NCBI RefSeq assembly: GCF_030125375.1 | Contig: NZ_JASJUU010000003.1 | Span: 386,247 to 450,246, forward strand | From: Pseudoalteromonas umbrosa | Lineage (GTDB): Bacteria; Pseudomonadota; Gammaproteobacteria; Enterobacterales; Alteromonadaceae | Length of the DNA stretch: 64,000 nucleotides | Direction of reading: 5' to 3' | Part shown: in pieces, positions 36,627 through 45,072 of the stretch | Layout: each line of letters begins with the position of its first letter | Position numbering within the stretch: position 1 is the stretch's first letter | Notes under the pieces: model-generated | Seen by the model: the letters and a program-made list of their open reading frames with translations, nothing else | Database searches by the model: none | What the model was told of the DNA's origin: nothing | Program-made: the position numbers and the translations under genes

Positions 36627-39600
36627 TTATGCGTTAGGTGCTTTGATTTTAAATACTAAGCAATAAACAACAGGTATCACGATTAATGTAAGGATTGTTG
36701 CAAAGCCCAGCCCAAACATAATTGTTACAGCCATCGATTTAAAAAATACGTCAAATAGCAGAGGGATCATCCCAAGTATAGTTGTGATTGCAGCCATAGA
36801 AACGGGTCTTACACGACTCACGCCAGAGTCAAATACTGCTTGGTAAGGAGACTTACCACTGTCGACTTCAAGATTTATTTGGTCCATCAGTACAATGCCG
36901 TTTTTAATTAGCATGCCAGAGAGGCTCAGCAATCCAAGTAAAGCCATAAAGCTAAAGGGTGCCTGGAAGGCAACTAATCCGGCCGTTACACCAATAATTG
37001 CCAATGGTACTGTACTCCAAATGACCAAAGGTTTTTTAATCGAGTTGAATAGTAATACCGTGATCATAAACATGCTTAGATAGCCAATAGGTAGTGAGCC
37101 AAATATGGCTGTTTTCGCTTTAGAGGATGACTCATACTCACCGCCCCATTCCATCTTATAACCAACCGGTAGCTCAATGGCCTCGATATCTGCTTTTATG
37201 CGACCAAATAACTTAGCAGGGGTTTCGTTACCAATAACATCATGATCAGCCATGACAGTAATAGTGCGTTTTCTATCACGACGCATGATCAAGCTATCTT
37301 CCCAGACCACTTCAAACTTATCTACGATTTGGCTAACTGGTACGTAGACATTTAATACCGGACTGAACACTTGTAAGTCTTGTAAGTTTTCAACACTGTA
37401 TCTCTCTGCTTCCGGAGAGCGAGCGACGATAGGCAGCATCTGAGTGCCATCACGGTATAGGCCAACTTGCTTACCTGATACACTCGTCAGCAGAAGTTGG
37501 TCTAGATCGCTTTTACTTATTCCTAGGCGACGTGCTTTTTGCTCATTGAATACTGGTTGCAGTACCTTGCTGCGTTGACGCCAGTCATCCTTAATACTAT
37601 GCGCACCCAGATCATTTGCCAAAATGTTTTTGGCTTCTGCCGCAAGCTGGCGTAAAACCACTGGATCAGGACCTGAGAATCTAGCTTCAATTTTTGCATC
37701 CGTAGATGGGCCAATTTCCATTCGTTTAATTTTAAGTTGTCCATCGAGTTCATTTTCTGCACTGAAGGCACGAACTTTTGCAATCATATCTGTCACATCT
37801 TCACGTGTTTTCACCCGAATAATGAGCTGTCCATATGCGTCGTATTGCTTTTCAGGGCTATAAGTCAACATGAATCTTGGTGCGCCTTGACCAATCGTCG
37901 CTGTTACGTCTGTTACAGCATCATGTTGCTTAAGGAAGGCCTCTAATTTTTTTACATTCTCCGATGTTGTGCGGATATCCGAACCTTGATAGTTCCAATA
38001 ATCGACGTAAAACATTGGGGTGTTAGAGGCAGGGAAAAAAGATTGTTTTACTGATTTAAAGCCGACAACTGCACTGCCAAGTAATACAACCATAAAGACC
38101 ACAGTGCTCCACCTGTTACGCAAGCTAAAGCTTAGTAATGCTTTGTATGCTGTAAAGATGATGCCTTGATATGGGTCATTTTCTTGCTCAATCTCACCGG
38201 ATTTAACTTCTTCTTTAAATAGCATGTTGGCGAAGAAAGGCGTCAGTGTAATTGCAGTCACCCAACTTAGTAAGAGTGAAATAAATAGTACCCAGAATAA
38301 TGACCCTGCGAATTCGCCACTGGCATCAGAGCTCAAGCCAATAGGCGCAAATGCTGTGATACCAATAATAGTTGCCCCCAACAGTGGCCATTTGGTTTGC
38401 TCGACAATATTCACCGCAGCTCTAACTTTTGTTTGACCGCGTTTTAAGTTAATTAAAATACCTTCTGTTATCACGATGGCATTATCAACTAACATTCCTA
38501 ATGCGATTATTAAAGCACCAAGTGAAATTCTTTGTAAATCGATGGCAAACAATTTCATAAAAATGAAAGTGCCTAGCACGGTTAAAAGCAGTATACCGCC
38601 AATTAAAATACCGCTTTTTACGCCCATAAAAATGAGCAGAACGATGATTACGATAGCTACAGCTTCCAATAAACTAACAATAAAGCCATCTACAGATTTT
38701 TTAACTTCAGCAGGCTGATTGTATACGGTGTTTACTTCAATGCCATACGGCTTTTGATATTCTAATTCTGCTAGGCGCTTTTTAATTGCTACGCCTACAT
38801 CAACGACATTTACACCCGATGTGAACGAAATGCCGACTAGCAATGCTCTGTCATTATTAAAGCGAGTAATATGATTAGGTACTTCTTGATATTCTCTCGA
38901 TACGGTCGCCACATCACCAAGATAAATAAGCTCTTTGGCTCCTGGTTGGGATATCAGTAAATTTTCAAGCTCAGATACATCAGAAAACTCACCAGTAGGG
39001 TGCAGTCGTATAGATTCATTACCCACGCGAATTCTGCCAGCATTTGACACGGTGTTTTGAGTTTGTAATAAAGAGAAAATATGATTTGGAGAGATACCCA
39101 ATTGGGACATTTTTTGTGTCGAGATTTCTACAATGACTTGCGCTTGTTGCTCACCTGCAACGCTCACTTTACTCACGCCGTCAACCAATACTAATTCGCG
39201 GCGCAAAAAGTCGACATAATCTTTAAGCTCATCATAAGTGTATCCTGCACCAGTAACACCGTATAACATCCCATATACGTCAGCAAAGTCATCCATAATA
39301 GTTGGCGGTTGCACACCCGATGGTAACTGTGGAGTCAAATCATTGATTTTACGTCTTAACTCATCCCATATTTGTTTCAAATCTTCCTTACGATAGGTGC
39401 TTTTCATCTCGACTGAGATCTGAGATTTACCTGGTGAAGAAATCGAAGTGACATAATCAACGTACGGCAGACTTTGAATTGCGTTTTCAATAGGGTAGGT
39501 CACTTCCTCTTCAACTTGTTGAGGTGAGGCGCCAGGGTAAGCGGTGATCACCATGGCTTTTTTTAGGGTGAACTCTGGATCTTCTAACTGCCCAAGGCCA

Positions 39601-39689
39601 AAGTAGGATACGCCACCTGCTGCAAACAACAGTACGGCAAACATCGCACTAATGACTTTATTCTCAATGGACCAACTTGCTAAGCTCAT
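36627..39689 (-). CDS. RND efflux permease subunit
   Basis: A 1020-residue inner-membrane proton-driven pump of the HAE1/AcrB superfamily: twelve membrane segments with two large periplasmic loops. MSLASWSIENKVISAMFAV begins the family pattern; GQLEDPEFTLKKAMVITAYPGASPQQVEEEV and the proton-relay Asp in LGMLVDNAIVITEGI are seen, as is GILLLTVLGTF. ATG at 39689 is preferred to an upstream one because it lies two bases after the stop of the adaptor gene. With the adaptor lipoprotein it should form a tripartite pump with an outer-membrane protein encoded elsewhere. Substrate unknown. Confidence 0.93.
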   Translation of the reverse strand: MSLASWSIENKVISAMFAVLLFAAGGVSYFGLGQLEDPEFTLKKAMVITAYPGASPQQVEEEVTYPIENAIQSLPYVDYVTSISSPGKSQISVEMKSTYRKEDLKQIWDELRRKINDLTPQLPSGVQPPTIMDDFADVYGMLYGVTGAGYTYDELKDYVDFLRRELVLVDGVSKVSVAGEQQAQVIVEISTQKMSQLGISPNHIFSLLQTQNTVSNAGRIRVGNESIRLHPTGEFSDVSELENLLISQPGAKELIYLGDVATVSREYQEVPNHITRFNNDRALLVGISFTSGVNVVDVGVAIKKRLAELEYQKPYGIEVNTVYNQPAEVKKSVDGFIVSLLEAVAIVIIVLLIFMGVKSGILIGGILLLTVLGTFIFMKLFAIDLQRISLGALIIALGMLVDNAIVITEGILINLKRGQTKVRAAVNIVEQTKWPLLGATIIGITAFAPIGLSSDASGEFAGSLFWVLFISLLLSWVTAITLTPFFANMLFKEEVKSGEIEQENDPYQGIIFTAYKALLSFSLRNRWSTVVFMVVLLGSAVVGFKSVKQSFFPASNTPMFYVDYWNYQGSDIRTTSENVKKLEAFLKQHDAVTDVTATIGQGAPRFMLTYSPEKQYDAYGQLIIRVKTREDVTDMIAKVRAFSAENELDGQLKIKRMEIGPSTDAKIEARFSGPDPVVLRQLAAEAKNILANDLGAHSIKDDWRQRSKVLQPVFNEQKARRLGISKSDLDQLLLTSVSGKQVGLYRDGTQMLPIVARSPEAERYSVENLQDLQVFSPVLNVYVPVSQIVDKFEVVWEDSLIMRRDRKRTITVMADHDVIGNETPAKLFGRIKADIEAIELPVGYKMEWGGEYESSSKAKTAIFGSLPIGYLSMFMITVLLFNSIKKPLVIWSTVPLAIIGVTAGLVAFQAPFSFMALLGLLSLSGMLIKNGIVLMDQINLEVDSGKSPYQAVFDSGVSRVRPVSMAAITTILGMIPLLFDVFFKSMAVTIMFGLGFATILTLIVIPVVYCLVFKIKAPNA

Positions 39690-39691
39690 AA

Positions 39692-40771
39692 TTATAAGCC
39701 TCGCTCTTTTGTCCAAGGTCTAACTCTTAAGTTTTCTTTTAAATGATGTACGCCAGCGGCGACAACGATTTCACCTGCTTGAAGTCCTTCAAGCACCTCT
39801 ATGCTAGATTCTCTCATCTCTCCTAGGGTAATATGACGTTTATTAACCGTATTTGTTTGCGCGTTATAAACCCACACATAGTGGTTGTTATCTATTTTCT
39901 CATCTTGAGCTGAGAATATAGCTTCGTTCGGAACTAATAACGTTTCCCTTTTTAAATTCATGACTTTGCTTGGGTCAATGTATACGTGGCCAGTCATACC
40001 CGCAAACAAATTGAAGTCTTCAGGAATTGGCAGTGAGAAAACCACTTTATACGTTAAAGTAACAGGATCTGCCTGTGTGTCCCACTCTTTAATAGTTAAA
40101 GAATATGACTTATCGGGAAAGCCATCAAAAACAACGGTTGGATGGTAGTCTAAATCTTTGTTGACTCTTGCAACGAGTTTTTCAGGTACCTGAATGACCA
40201 CGTCCATTCTGTCGCGTGTTTCTAGTCTAAGAATATTTTGTTTAGCGACAATATTTTCGAAGTTTTTGACGAAAACCTTAGCGACTGTGCCATCAAAAGG
40301 GGCTCGTAACTCGCTATTTTGTAAATTAGTTTGTGCAATACGATAAGCAGACTCTGTAACTTGCTTATTAGCGAGTGCTTGATCATATTCAGCTTTACTT
40401 GCAGTCGACTTGTTAAAAAGTGATTCAATTCGGTTAAGTTGCAATGCGGCTAGCTCATACTGCGCTTTACGTTGTTGGAATTGCAGTTCAAAGTCTTCGG
40501 GGTCTAATTTTGCAAGTAATTGACCTTTCTTTACTTCTTGGCCCGCCAAAATGGGAAAGTCGATAAGCTCGCCATTAACTCTAAAGGCAAGATATGAGCC
40601 TTGGTTCGCGACGACTTCAGCGGGGAAGTGCCTAATTGTGGCAGCTGCAGGATCACTGACCGTATGCAGTTTTACGGGTCTGACCAAGTCCTGTTTTGGT
40701 GATTGGATAACTTCATCTTGGCATGCGCCAAGTAAAAGTGCGGAAGATAGTACGAGTACGCGTTTAAACAC
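39692..40771 (-). CDS. RND efflux periplasmic adaptor lipoprotein
   Basis: A membrane-fusion protein of 359 residues. The signal ends in a lipobox (LLGAC, Cys17), so it is anchored as a lipoprotein. The hairpin (QQRKAQYELAALQLNRIESLFNKSTASKAEYDQA) and flanking barrel (LAKLDPEDFELQF, LRAPFDGTVAKVFVK) match the HlyD/AcrA family. It lies upstream of the permease with two bases between them, and divergent from a LysR gene 107 bases away, which is its probable regulator. Confidence 0.93.
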   Translation of the reverse strand: MFKRVLVLSSALLLGACQDEVIQSPKQDLVRPVKLHTVSDPAAATIRHFPAEVVANQGSYLAFRVNGELIDFPILAGQEVKKGQLLAKLDPEDFELQFQQRKAQYELAALQLNRIESLFNKSTASKAEYDQALANKQVTESAYRIAQTNLQNSELRAPFDGTVAKVFVKNFENIVAKQNILRLETRDRMDVVIQVPEKLVARVNKDLDYHPTVVFDGFPDKSYSLTIKEWDTQADPVTLTYKVVFSLPIPEDFNLFAGMTGHVYIDPSKVMNLKRETLLVPNEAIFSAQDEKIDNNHYVWVYNAQTNTVNKRHITLGEMRESSIEVLEGLQAGEIVVAAGVHHLKENLRVRPWTKERGL

Positions 40772-40878
40772 TTAAGTTACTCCGAAATGTATGACTCCTA
40801 AGATAATGTAGTGCAGGATATATAAAATAGTACTAAAATAAAAATTATAAATAATTAGGGTTTTAATAAATATAATTT

Positions 40879-41769
40879 ATGAAGTTATCGGATTTAGAAG
40901 TCCTTCATGTTGTGGCACATTCCCAAAGCCTCAATGATGCTGCCAAGCGCTTATTTAAAACTCAACCCGCAGTGACCCAAGCGCTCAAAAGGCTCAGCAC
41001 AGAGTTGGGTTTTCCTTTGGTAACAAGGGAGGAGTATAGAATTAAGCTCACCGAGCAAGGGCAACGATTTTACAAAGAAGCAGTAAAGCTGATAGAGCAT
41101 CACGAAAATCTAAAGTCTATGGCTGCGGACTTTGCGCAAGGAAATGAGCCTAAATTTAATATCTGCTATGAAGCGATGAGTTATGACTATAGCTGTAATG
41201 AACTGATCAAACGAACATTCAAGCAATTTCCCTCTACAGCATTTGAAATAACCAGCGGTAAACGCTTTGTAGCGCTAGATAGAGTAAATCAAGGCCTTTC
41301 GGATATTGGTGTTGGGCCTTGGTTCAACTTGTTTCACGCGACCGGCGATTTGGAGTCTGTGGCCATTGGTGAAGTAAAGCTTGGCTTAGTTGCTAAAAAA
41401 GGGTTGATCCCAAATAGGCTTACATTTGAAGAGCTCAACCAATATCCTTGTTTGGCAATGACTGAAAGTGGTTTTGAATTTGATAGTGACCGTCTTGAGT
41501 ATTCAAAAAGTCGCAGTGTGATGAAGCTTGATGATATAGCGACAATAAAAATGTTTTTACTGCAGGGACTGGGTTTTGCGATTGTGACTTTAAATCATTG
41601 TGAGAAAGAGCTTGAACAAGGGTTACTTGAGCAAATTAGAGTGTCGGATAGGCAAGATCAGTTTACAGTAGATATTCATGCATTTAGAAGGCAGTTACCG
41701 CATCACGGTTCTGTCGCGCAATATTTGTGGGAAGGATTTAAAGAGTTAGGTAAGCAATATCGTGAATGA
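40879..41769 (+). CDS. LysR-family transcriptional regulator
   Basis: A 296-residue regulator: N-terminal winged helix-turn-helix (SDLEVLHVVAHSQSLNDAAKRLFKTQPAVTQALKRL, split over 3-38) and a type-2 periplasmic-binding effector domain (FNICYEAMSYDY, LEQGLLEQIRV). The position, divergent from the RND adaptor-permease operon with a short AT-rich gap, makes it the likely regulator of the pump. Its end overlaps the ATL gene by eight bases, so the two are cotranscribed. Confidence 0.9.
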   Translation: MKLSDLEVLHVVAHSQSLNDAAKRLFKTQPAVTQALKRLSTELGFPLVTREEYRIKLTEQGQRFYKEAVKLIEHHENLKSMAADFAQGNEPKFNICYEAMSYDYSCNELIKRTFKQFPSTAFEITSGKRFVALDRVNQGLSDIGVGPWFNLFHATGDLESVAIGEVKLGLVAKKGLIPNRLTFEELNQYPCLAMTESGFEFDSDRLEYSKSRSVMKLDDIATIKMFLLQGLGFAIVTLNHCEKELEQGLLEQIRVSDRQDQFTVDIHAFRRQLPHHGSVAQYLWEGFKELGKQYRE

Positions 41770-42067
41770 TGAATTCAAGCAAAAAGTATACACGCTAATA
41801 GGCGCTATTCCTGAAGGGAATGTTGCTACATATGGCCAAATAGCCAAGCTAGCAGGAGCGCCTAGACACGCGCGTGCGGTGGGGTATTTATTAAAACATC
41901 TCCCGAATGACAGTTCATTACCTTGGCATAGAGTCATCAATAGTCAGGGAAAAATTTCATTTCCTGTAGACAGCGACAAGTTTAATTCTCAAGCGTTGAA
42001 ATTAAAAGCTGAAGGCGTGGTGTCACTCAACGGCAGGGTATCTCTTAAAAAGTATCTTTGGAATTAA
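41762..42067 (+). CDS. atl: Alkyltransferase-like protein (ATL)
   Basis: A 101-residue protein of the MGMT fold: NVATYGQIAKLAGAPRHARAVGYLL followed by LPWHRVINSQGKIS. The active-site PCHR of methylguanine methyltransferases is replaced by PWHR, so it cannot accept methyl groups. ATLs bind O6-alkylguanine and hand it to nucleotide excision repair. The GTG start overlaps the LysR gene by eight bases, an unusual link between efflux control and DNA repair. Confidence 0.9.
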   Translation: MNDEFKQKVYTLIGAIPEGNVATYGQIAKLAGAPRHARAVGYLLKHLPNDSSLPWHRVINSQGKISFPVDSDKFNSQALKLKAEGVVSLNGRVSLKKYLWN

Positions 42068-42114
42068 GATGCAAACGAACTGGCAAGTATAGAAGATAAA
42101 TTCGGGATCAGGGT

Positions 42115-42140
42115 TGATCGGTTTGTTTTACGTTGGCGTA
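42115..42140 (+). promoter_or_regulatory. ECF-type promoter of the LON-domain gene
   Basis: TGATCG (42115-42120), exactly 16 bases, then CGTA (42137-42140), the promoter pattern of the RpoE-ChrR (ECF11) sigma group. The same spacing occurs before the sigma gene itself. Confidence 0.7.
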
Positions 42141-42173
42141 AATAGACTTAGAGATTATCATTACTAAGTCAAT

Positions 42174-42746
42174 ATGAAACGAGCACTTTTTCCTTTACCA
42201 GTTTACATTTTACCGCAGGGATACACACGGTTACGTATTTTTGAGCCTCGCTATTTGCACATGGTCAAGGTGGCTATGAAAGAGCAAAGTGGCTTTGTGT
42301 TGTGCCACGGTGATAAAGCCTCAGACACAGCAGTGTCCAGAGAAGGGGTATTTGTGGAAATTGTTGACTTCTCTCAAGATAATGGCGGACAACTGTTGAT
42401 TGATGTTTATGCCAAACATAGAGTAGTGATAACAGATGTGACAGTGGATGAGATGAATTTAAAGCATGGATGGTGTCATACAATTGATGAGCCATTATGG
42501 GAACTAGATAGTGGAAACTTTGCCTATCACGAACGCTTAGCTGATTTGCTCAGAGATTTGTTTGTCGTTAATGCCGAGCTTAATGATTTATATAAGAAAA
42601 AGAATTACGCAGATCCGATTTGGGTTGCGGCCAGATGGTTAGAGTTGTTGCCTTTAACACTGACTCAAAAGCAAAAAATACAAAGTTGCCAAACTTACCA
42701 AGCTGTTGCTGGCGTTTTGTTTGAAGTTTTTGATGAACAAGAGTGA
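42174..42746 (+). CDS. LON peptidase substrate-binding-domain protein
   Basis: A 190-residue stand-alone LON N-terminal domain, without ATPase or protease parts: MKRALFPLPVYILPQGYTRLRIFEPRYLHMV (split) is the typical beginning. The function of these proteins is not settled; a substrate adaptor or a PUA-like RNA/peptide-binding role has been suggested. An ECF-type promoter stands 34 bases upstream of the ATG, and the next gene is the ECF sigma factor, so it probably belongs to the light-stress regulon. Confidence 0.88.
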   Translation: MKRALFPLPVYILPQGYTRLRIFEPRYLHMVKVAMKEQSGFVLCHGDKASDTAVSREGVFVEIVDFSQDNGGQLLIDVYAKHRVVITDVTVDEMNLKHGWCHTIDEPLWELDSGNFAYHERLADLLRDLFVVNAELNDLYKKKNYADPIWVAARWLELLPLTLTQKQKIQSCQTYQAVAGVLFEVFDEQE

Positions 42747-42769
42747 TCTGGATGTTAAAGCCTGCCGTA
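42744..42769 (+). promoter_or_regulatory. Autoregulatory ECF promoter of the sigma-ChrR operon
   Basis: TGATCT (42744-42749), exactly 16 bases, then CGTA (42766-42769), matching the ECF11 (RpoE-ChrR) promoter pattern. The ATG of the sigma gene lies 35 bases after the CGTA. The -35 overlaps the LON-domain stop codon. Confidence 0.75.
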
Positions 42770-42804
42770 TAGTCTACTATGTTACTGGCTGAGAGCGTTA
42801 CATT

Positions 42805-43428
42805 ATGGTTAGTTTAGAGCAATCGCGTGATTGCCGCACAAAAAAAGGTTTAAACCAAGGGATGCAAGAAACCCCTTCAGAACAGTTAACTCAAGCACTA
42901 GTCAATGTCGCTAATAATGCGGATAAGAAAGCTTACGCTTATTTATTTTCTTATTTTGCTCCAAAAATCAAGCGCTTTGGAATAAAGCAATTCGGTTCAG
43001 AAGCCATGGCGATGGAACTGGTTCAAGACACTATGACGTCAGTTTGGAGAAAGGCGAAGCTTTATCACCAAGACAAAGGCGCCGCAACGACTTGGGTGTA
43101 TACGATAATGAGAAACGCGTCATTCGACGCGCTCAGAAAAGTAAAAAGCAATAGAGAAGACAATTTAAGTGAAGAAATTTGGCCGCTGTTCCATGACGAA
43201 CAAGTTTGTGAAAAAAGCTTCAAAGATCACTTACAGACTAATCAGCTTAAAGAAAAAATTAAAAATTTACCAGCAGCACAAAGAGATGTGGTTGTTGGGG
43301 TTTATTTTGAAGATATGACTCAAGAGCAATTAGCTCAGCATTTGGGTATTCCTGTTGGTACGGTGAAATCTAGGTTGCGCTTAGCGTTGAAGAAGTTAAA
43401 AGTAGAGTTGGGAGAGCAGCATGATTAG
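42805..43428 (+). CDS. rpoE: ECF sigma factor, RpoE-ChrR (ECF11) type
   Basis: The 207-residue sigma factor has region 2 (AYLFSYFAPKIKRFGIKQFGSE, then ELVQDTMTSVWRKA) and region 4 (LPAAQRDVVVGVYFEDMTQEQLAQHLGIPVGTVKSRL, split) with a helix-turn-helix. It is paired with ChrR by an eight-base overlap. In Rhodobacter sphaeroides this pair responds to singlet oxygen. Its own promoter matches the group's TGATC...CGTA pattern. It starts a ten-gene block that runs to 51324. Confidence 0.9.
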   Translation: MVSLEQSRDCRTKKGLNQGMQETPSEQLTQALVNVANNADKKAYAYLFSYFAPKIKRFGIKQFGSEAMAMELVQDTMTSVWRKAKLYHQDKGAATTWVYTIMRNASFDALRKVKSNREDNLSEEIWPLFHDEQVCEKSFKDHLQTNQLKEKIKNLPAAQRDVVVGVYFEDMTQEQLAQHLGIPVGTVKSRLRLALKKLKVELGEQHD

Positions 43429-44101
43429 ATATCATCCTTCTAAACAGCTAATGCATAAGCACGTAGCTGGTGAGCTGCCAGTCGGTTTAAGTGTTGCTAT
43501 TGCTGCGCACGTCGAGCTTTGTGATAAATGTAGAGCAGAAGTCGAAGCTATAGAAGCTAAGCAAGCCGATATGTTTTTTAACGGCGAGACGCATGTCGAC
43601 AGTGAAATTAAAGATGTTTCATCGATTGAAGATGACCTGTTATTTGATGCAATGCTCAGTGATATTACATCACTAGACGTCGAAACTGAGGTTGTGCCTC
43701 ATGAAGTAACCATGTTCGACTACCAAGATAGGTCTGTCCAATTACCAAGAGCAATTGCCGCGCTAAAACTAGGTAGCTTTATGAACGCCGGAAAAGTCTC
43801 TCGAGCTCGATTCGAACTTGATGAAGGTCCCATGCGTAGTAGTTTATTGCATATTAAACCAGGTGGGGAAATACCAGAACACACACATACTGGTTTTGAA
43901 CTAACATTATTGTTAGATGGGACGTTTGAAGATGAAAGTGGCAAGTACGTACCGGGAGATTTTATTATGCTCGATGGTCGCCACAATCATACGCCTAAAA
44001 CAGAAGATGGATGCTTGTGTTTTACTTTGGTTGACAATGCATTGCACTTTAACAAAGGCTTAAGCAAACTCCTAAATCCAATTGGCAAGCTGATTTATTA
44101 G
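43421..44101 (+). CDS. chrR: Anti-sigma factor ChrR (zinc, cupin)
   Basis: A 226-residue protein with the zinc site of ChrR: H5, H30, C34 and C37 (HPSKQ and HVELCDKC), which holds the sigma factor. The C-terminal cupin domain has HTHTGFELTLLLDGTFEDE and DGRHNHTP with likely metal ligands. In the Rhodobacter model, singlet oxygen breaks the sigma-ChrR complex. The eight-base overlap with the sigma gene supports a fixed stoichiometry. Confidence 0.93.
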   Translation: MIRYHPSKQLMHKHVAGELPVGLSVAIAAHVELCDKCRAEVEAIEAKQADMFFNGETHVDSEIKDVSSIEDDLLFDAMLSDITSLDVETEVVPHEVTMFDYQDRSVQLPRAIAALKLGSFMNAGKVSRARFELDEGPMRSSLLHIKPGGEIPEHTHTGFELTLLLDGTFEDESGKYVPGDFIMLDGRHNHTPKTEDGCLCFTLVDNALHFNKGLSKLLNPIGKLIY

Positions 44102-44115
44102 GGAGTGTGAAGAGT

Positions 44116-45072
44116 ATGAAATTTAAGACACCTATACAGATTGGATTAAGCGCCTGTCTTGGCGGAGACAGGGTACGTTTCGACAAAGGTCATAAGCGCT
44201 CGAATTTTTGTATGGACGAATTCAGTAACCATGTGGAATTCGTAAAATTTTGCCCTGAAGTTGCGATAGGTATGCCGATTCCCCGCGACACCATACGCCA
44301 GGTTCGATTCGGTGACACCATTAAAGTGTGTCGCCCTGACGGGTCTAATGATGTTGGTCCAAAGTTAACTGAGTATGGTAAAAAAATTGCTCAGACAAAA
44401 GCTAAAGAACTTTCAGGGTTTGTATTTTGTGCCAAAAGTCCAAGTTGTGGTATGGAAAGAGTCAAAGTCTACAACGACACTGGAACTGGGGCCACTGCAG
44501 AAGGCATAGGTGCGTTCGCTGCCGAAATCATGCGTCACAACCCATTATTACCATGCGAAGAAAACGGTAGGCTAAATGACGTTCATTTACGTGAAAATTT
44601 TGTGATGCGTGTTTTTGTTTACAAATCATGGCAAGAACTGGTTGGAGGCGAGGTTAACAAACATATGTTGACTGAGTTTCACGCTAAACATAAATACCTT
44701 TTGATGAGCCATAATTATGCCGCGTATAGAAAACTTGGGCGTTTGCTTGCTGAAGGGGATCCGAAAGAGCCAATGCTTGTAGCCGACGAATATATAGCAG
44801 GATTAATGGCGGCACTTAAAAAGCCTGCTAGTCGAAAAGCGCAAGCAAATACACTTGCACATTTGCAAGGTTACTTCAAAAACGAGTTATCAGGTATTGA
44901 AAAATCCGAGATGGTGGAAGCAATTGAGGAGTACAGAATGGGGTTAGTGCCACTAAATGTGCCTTTGACGCTACTCAAGCACCATTTACGTGTACACCCA
45001 AAATCGTACTTGGAACAGCAGGTGTACTTTGACCCGTATCCACATGATTTAAAATTAAGGTTCGCAATTTGA
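44116..45072 (+). CDS. rudS: RudS-type tRNA 4-thiouridine desulfidase (DUF523-DUF1722)
   Basis: A 318-residue fusion of DUF523 (about 1-160) and DUF1722 (about 165-318). Three cysteines for a [4Fe-4S] cluster are visible: SACLGG, KFCPE and SPSCG. The C-terminal half contains NKHMLTEFHAKHKYLLMSHN. From memory, DUF523 (TudS) enzymes desulfurise thiouracil, and the fused RudS form removes sulfur from 4-thiouridine in tRNA, the main near-UV chromophore. This fits its place between chrR and a photolyase. ATG at 44116 has GGGAG ten bases upstream; a GTG nine bases earlier is possible. Confidence 0.85.
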   Translation: MKFKTPIQIGLSACLGGDRVRFDKGHKRSNFCMDEFSNHVEFVKFCPEVAIGMPIPRDTIRQVRFGDTIKVCRPDGSNDVGPKLTEYGKKIAQTKAKELSGFVFCAKSPSCGMERVKVYNDTGTGATAEGIGAFAAEIMRHNPLLPCEENGRLNDVHLRENFVMRVFVYKSWQELVGGEVNKHMLTEFHAKHKYLLMSHNYAAYRKLGRLLAEGDPKEPMLVADEYIAGLMAALKKPASRKAQANTLAHLQGYFKNELSGIEKSEMVEAIEEYRMGLVPLNVPLTLLKHHLRVHPKSYLEQQVYFDPYPHDLKLRFAI

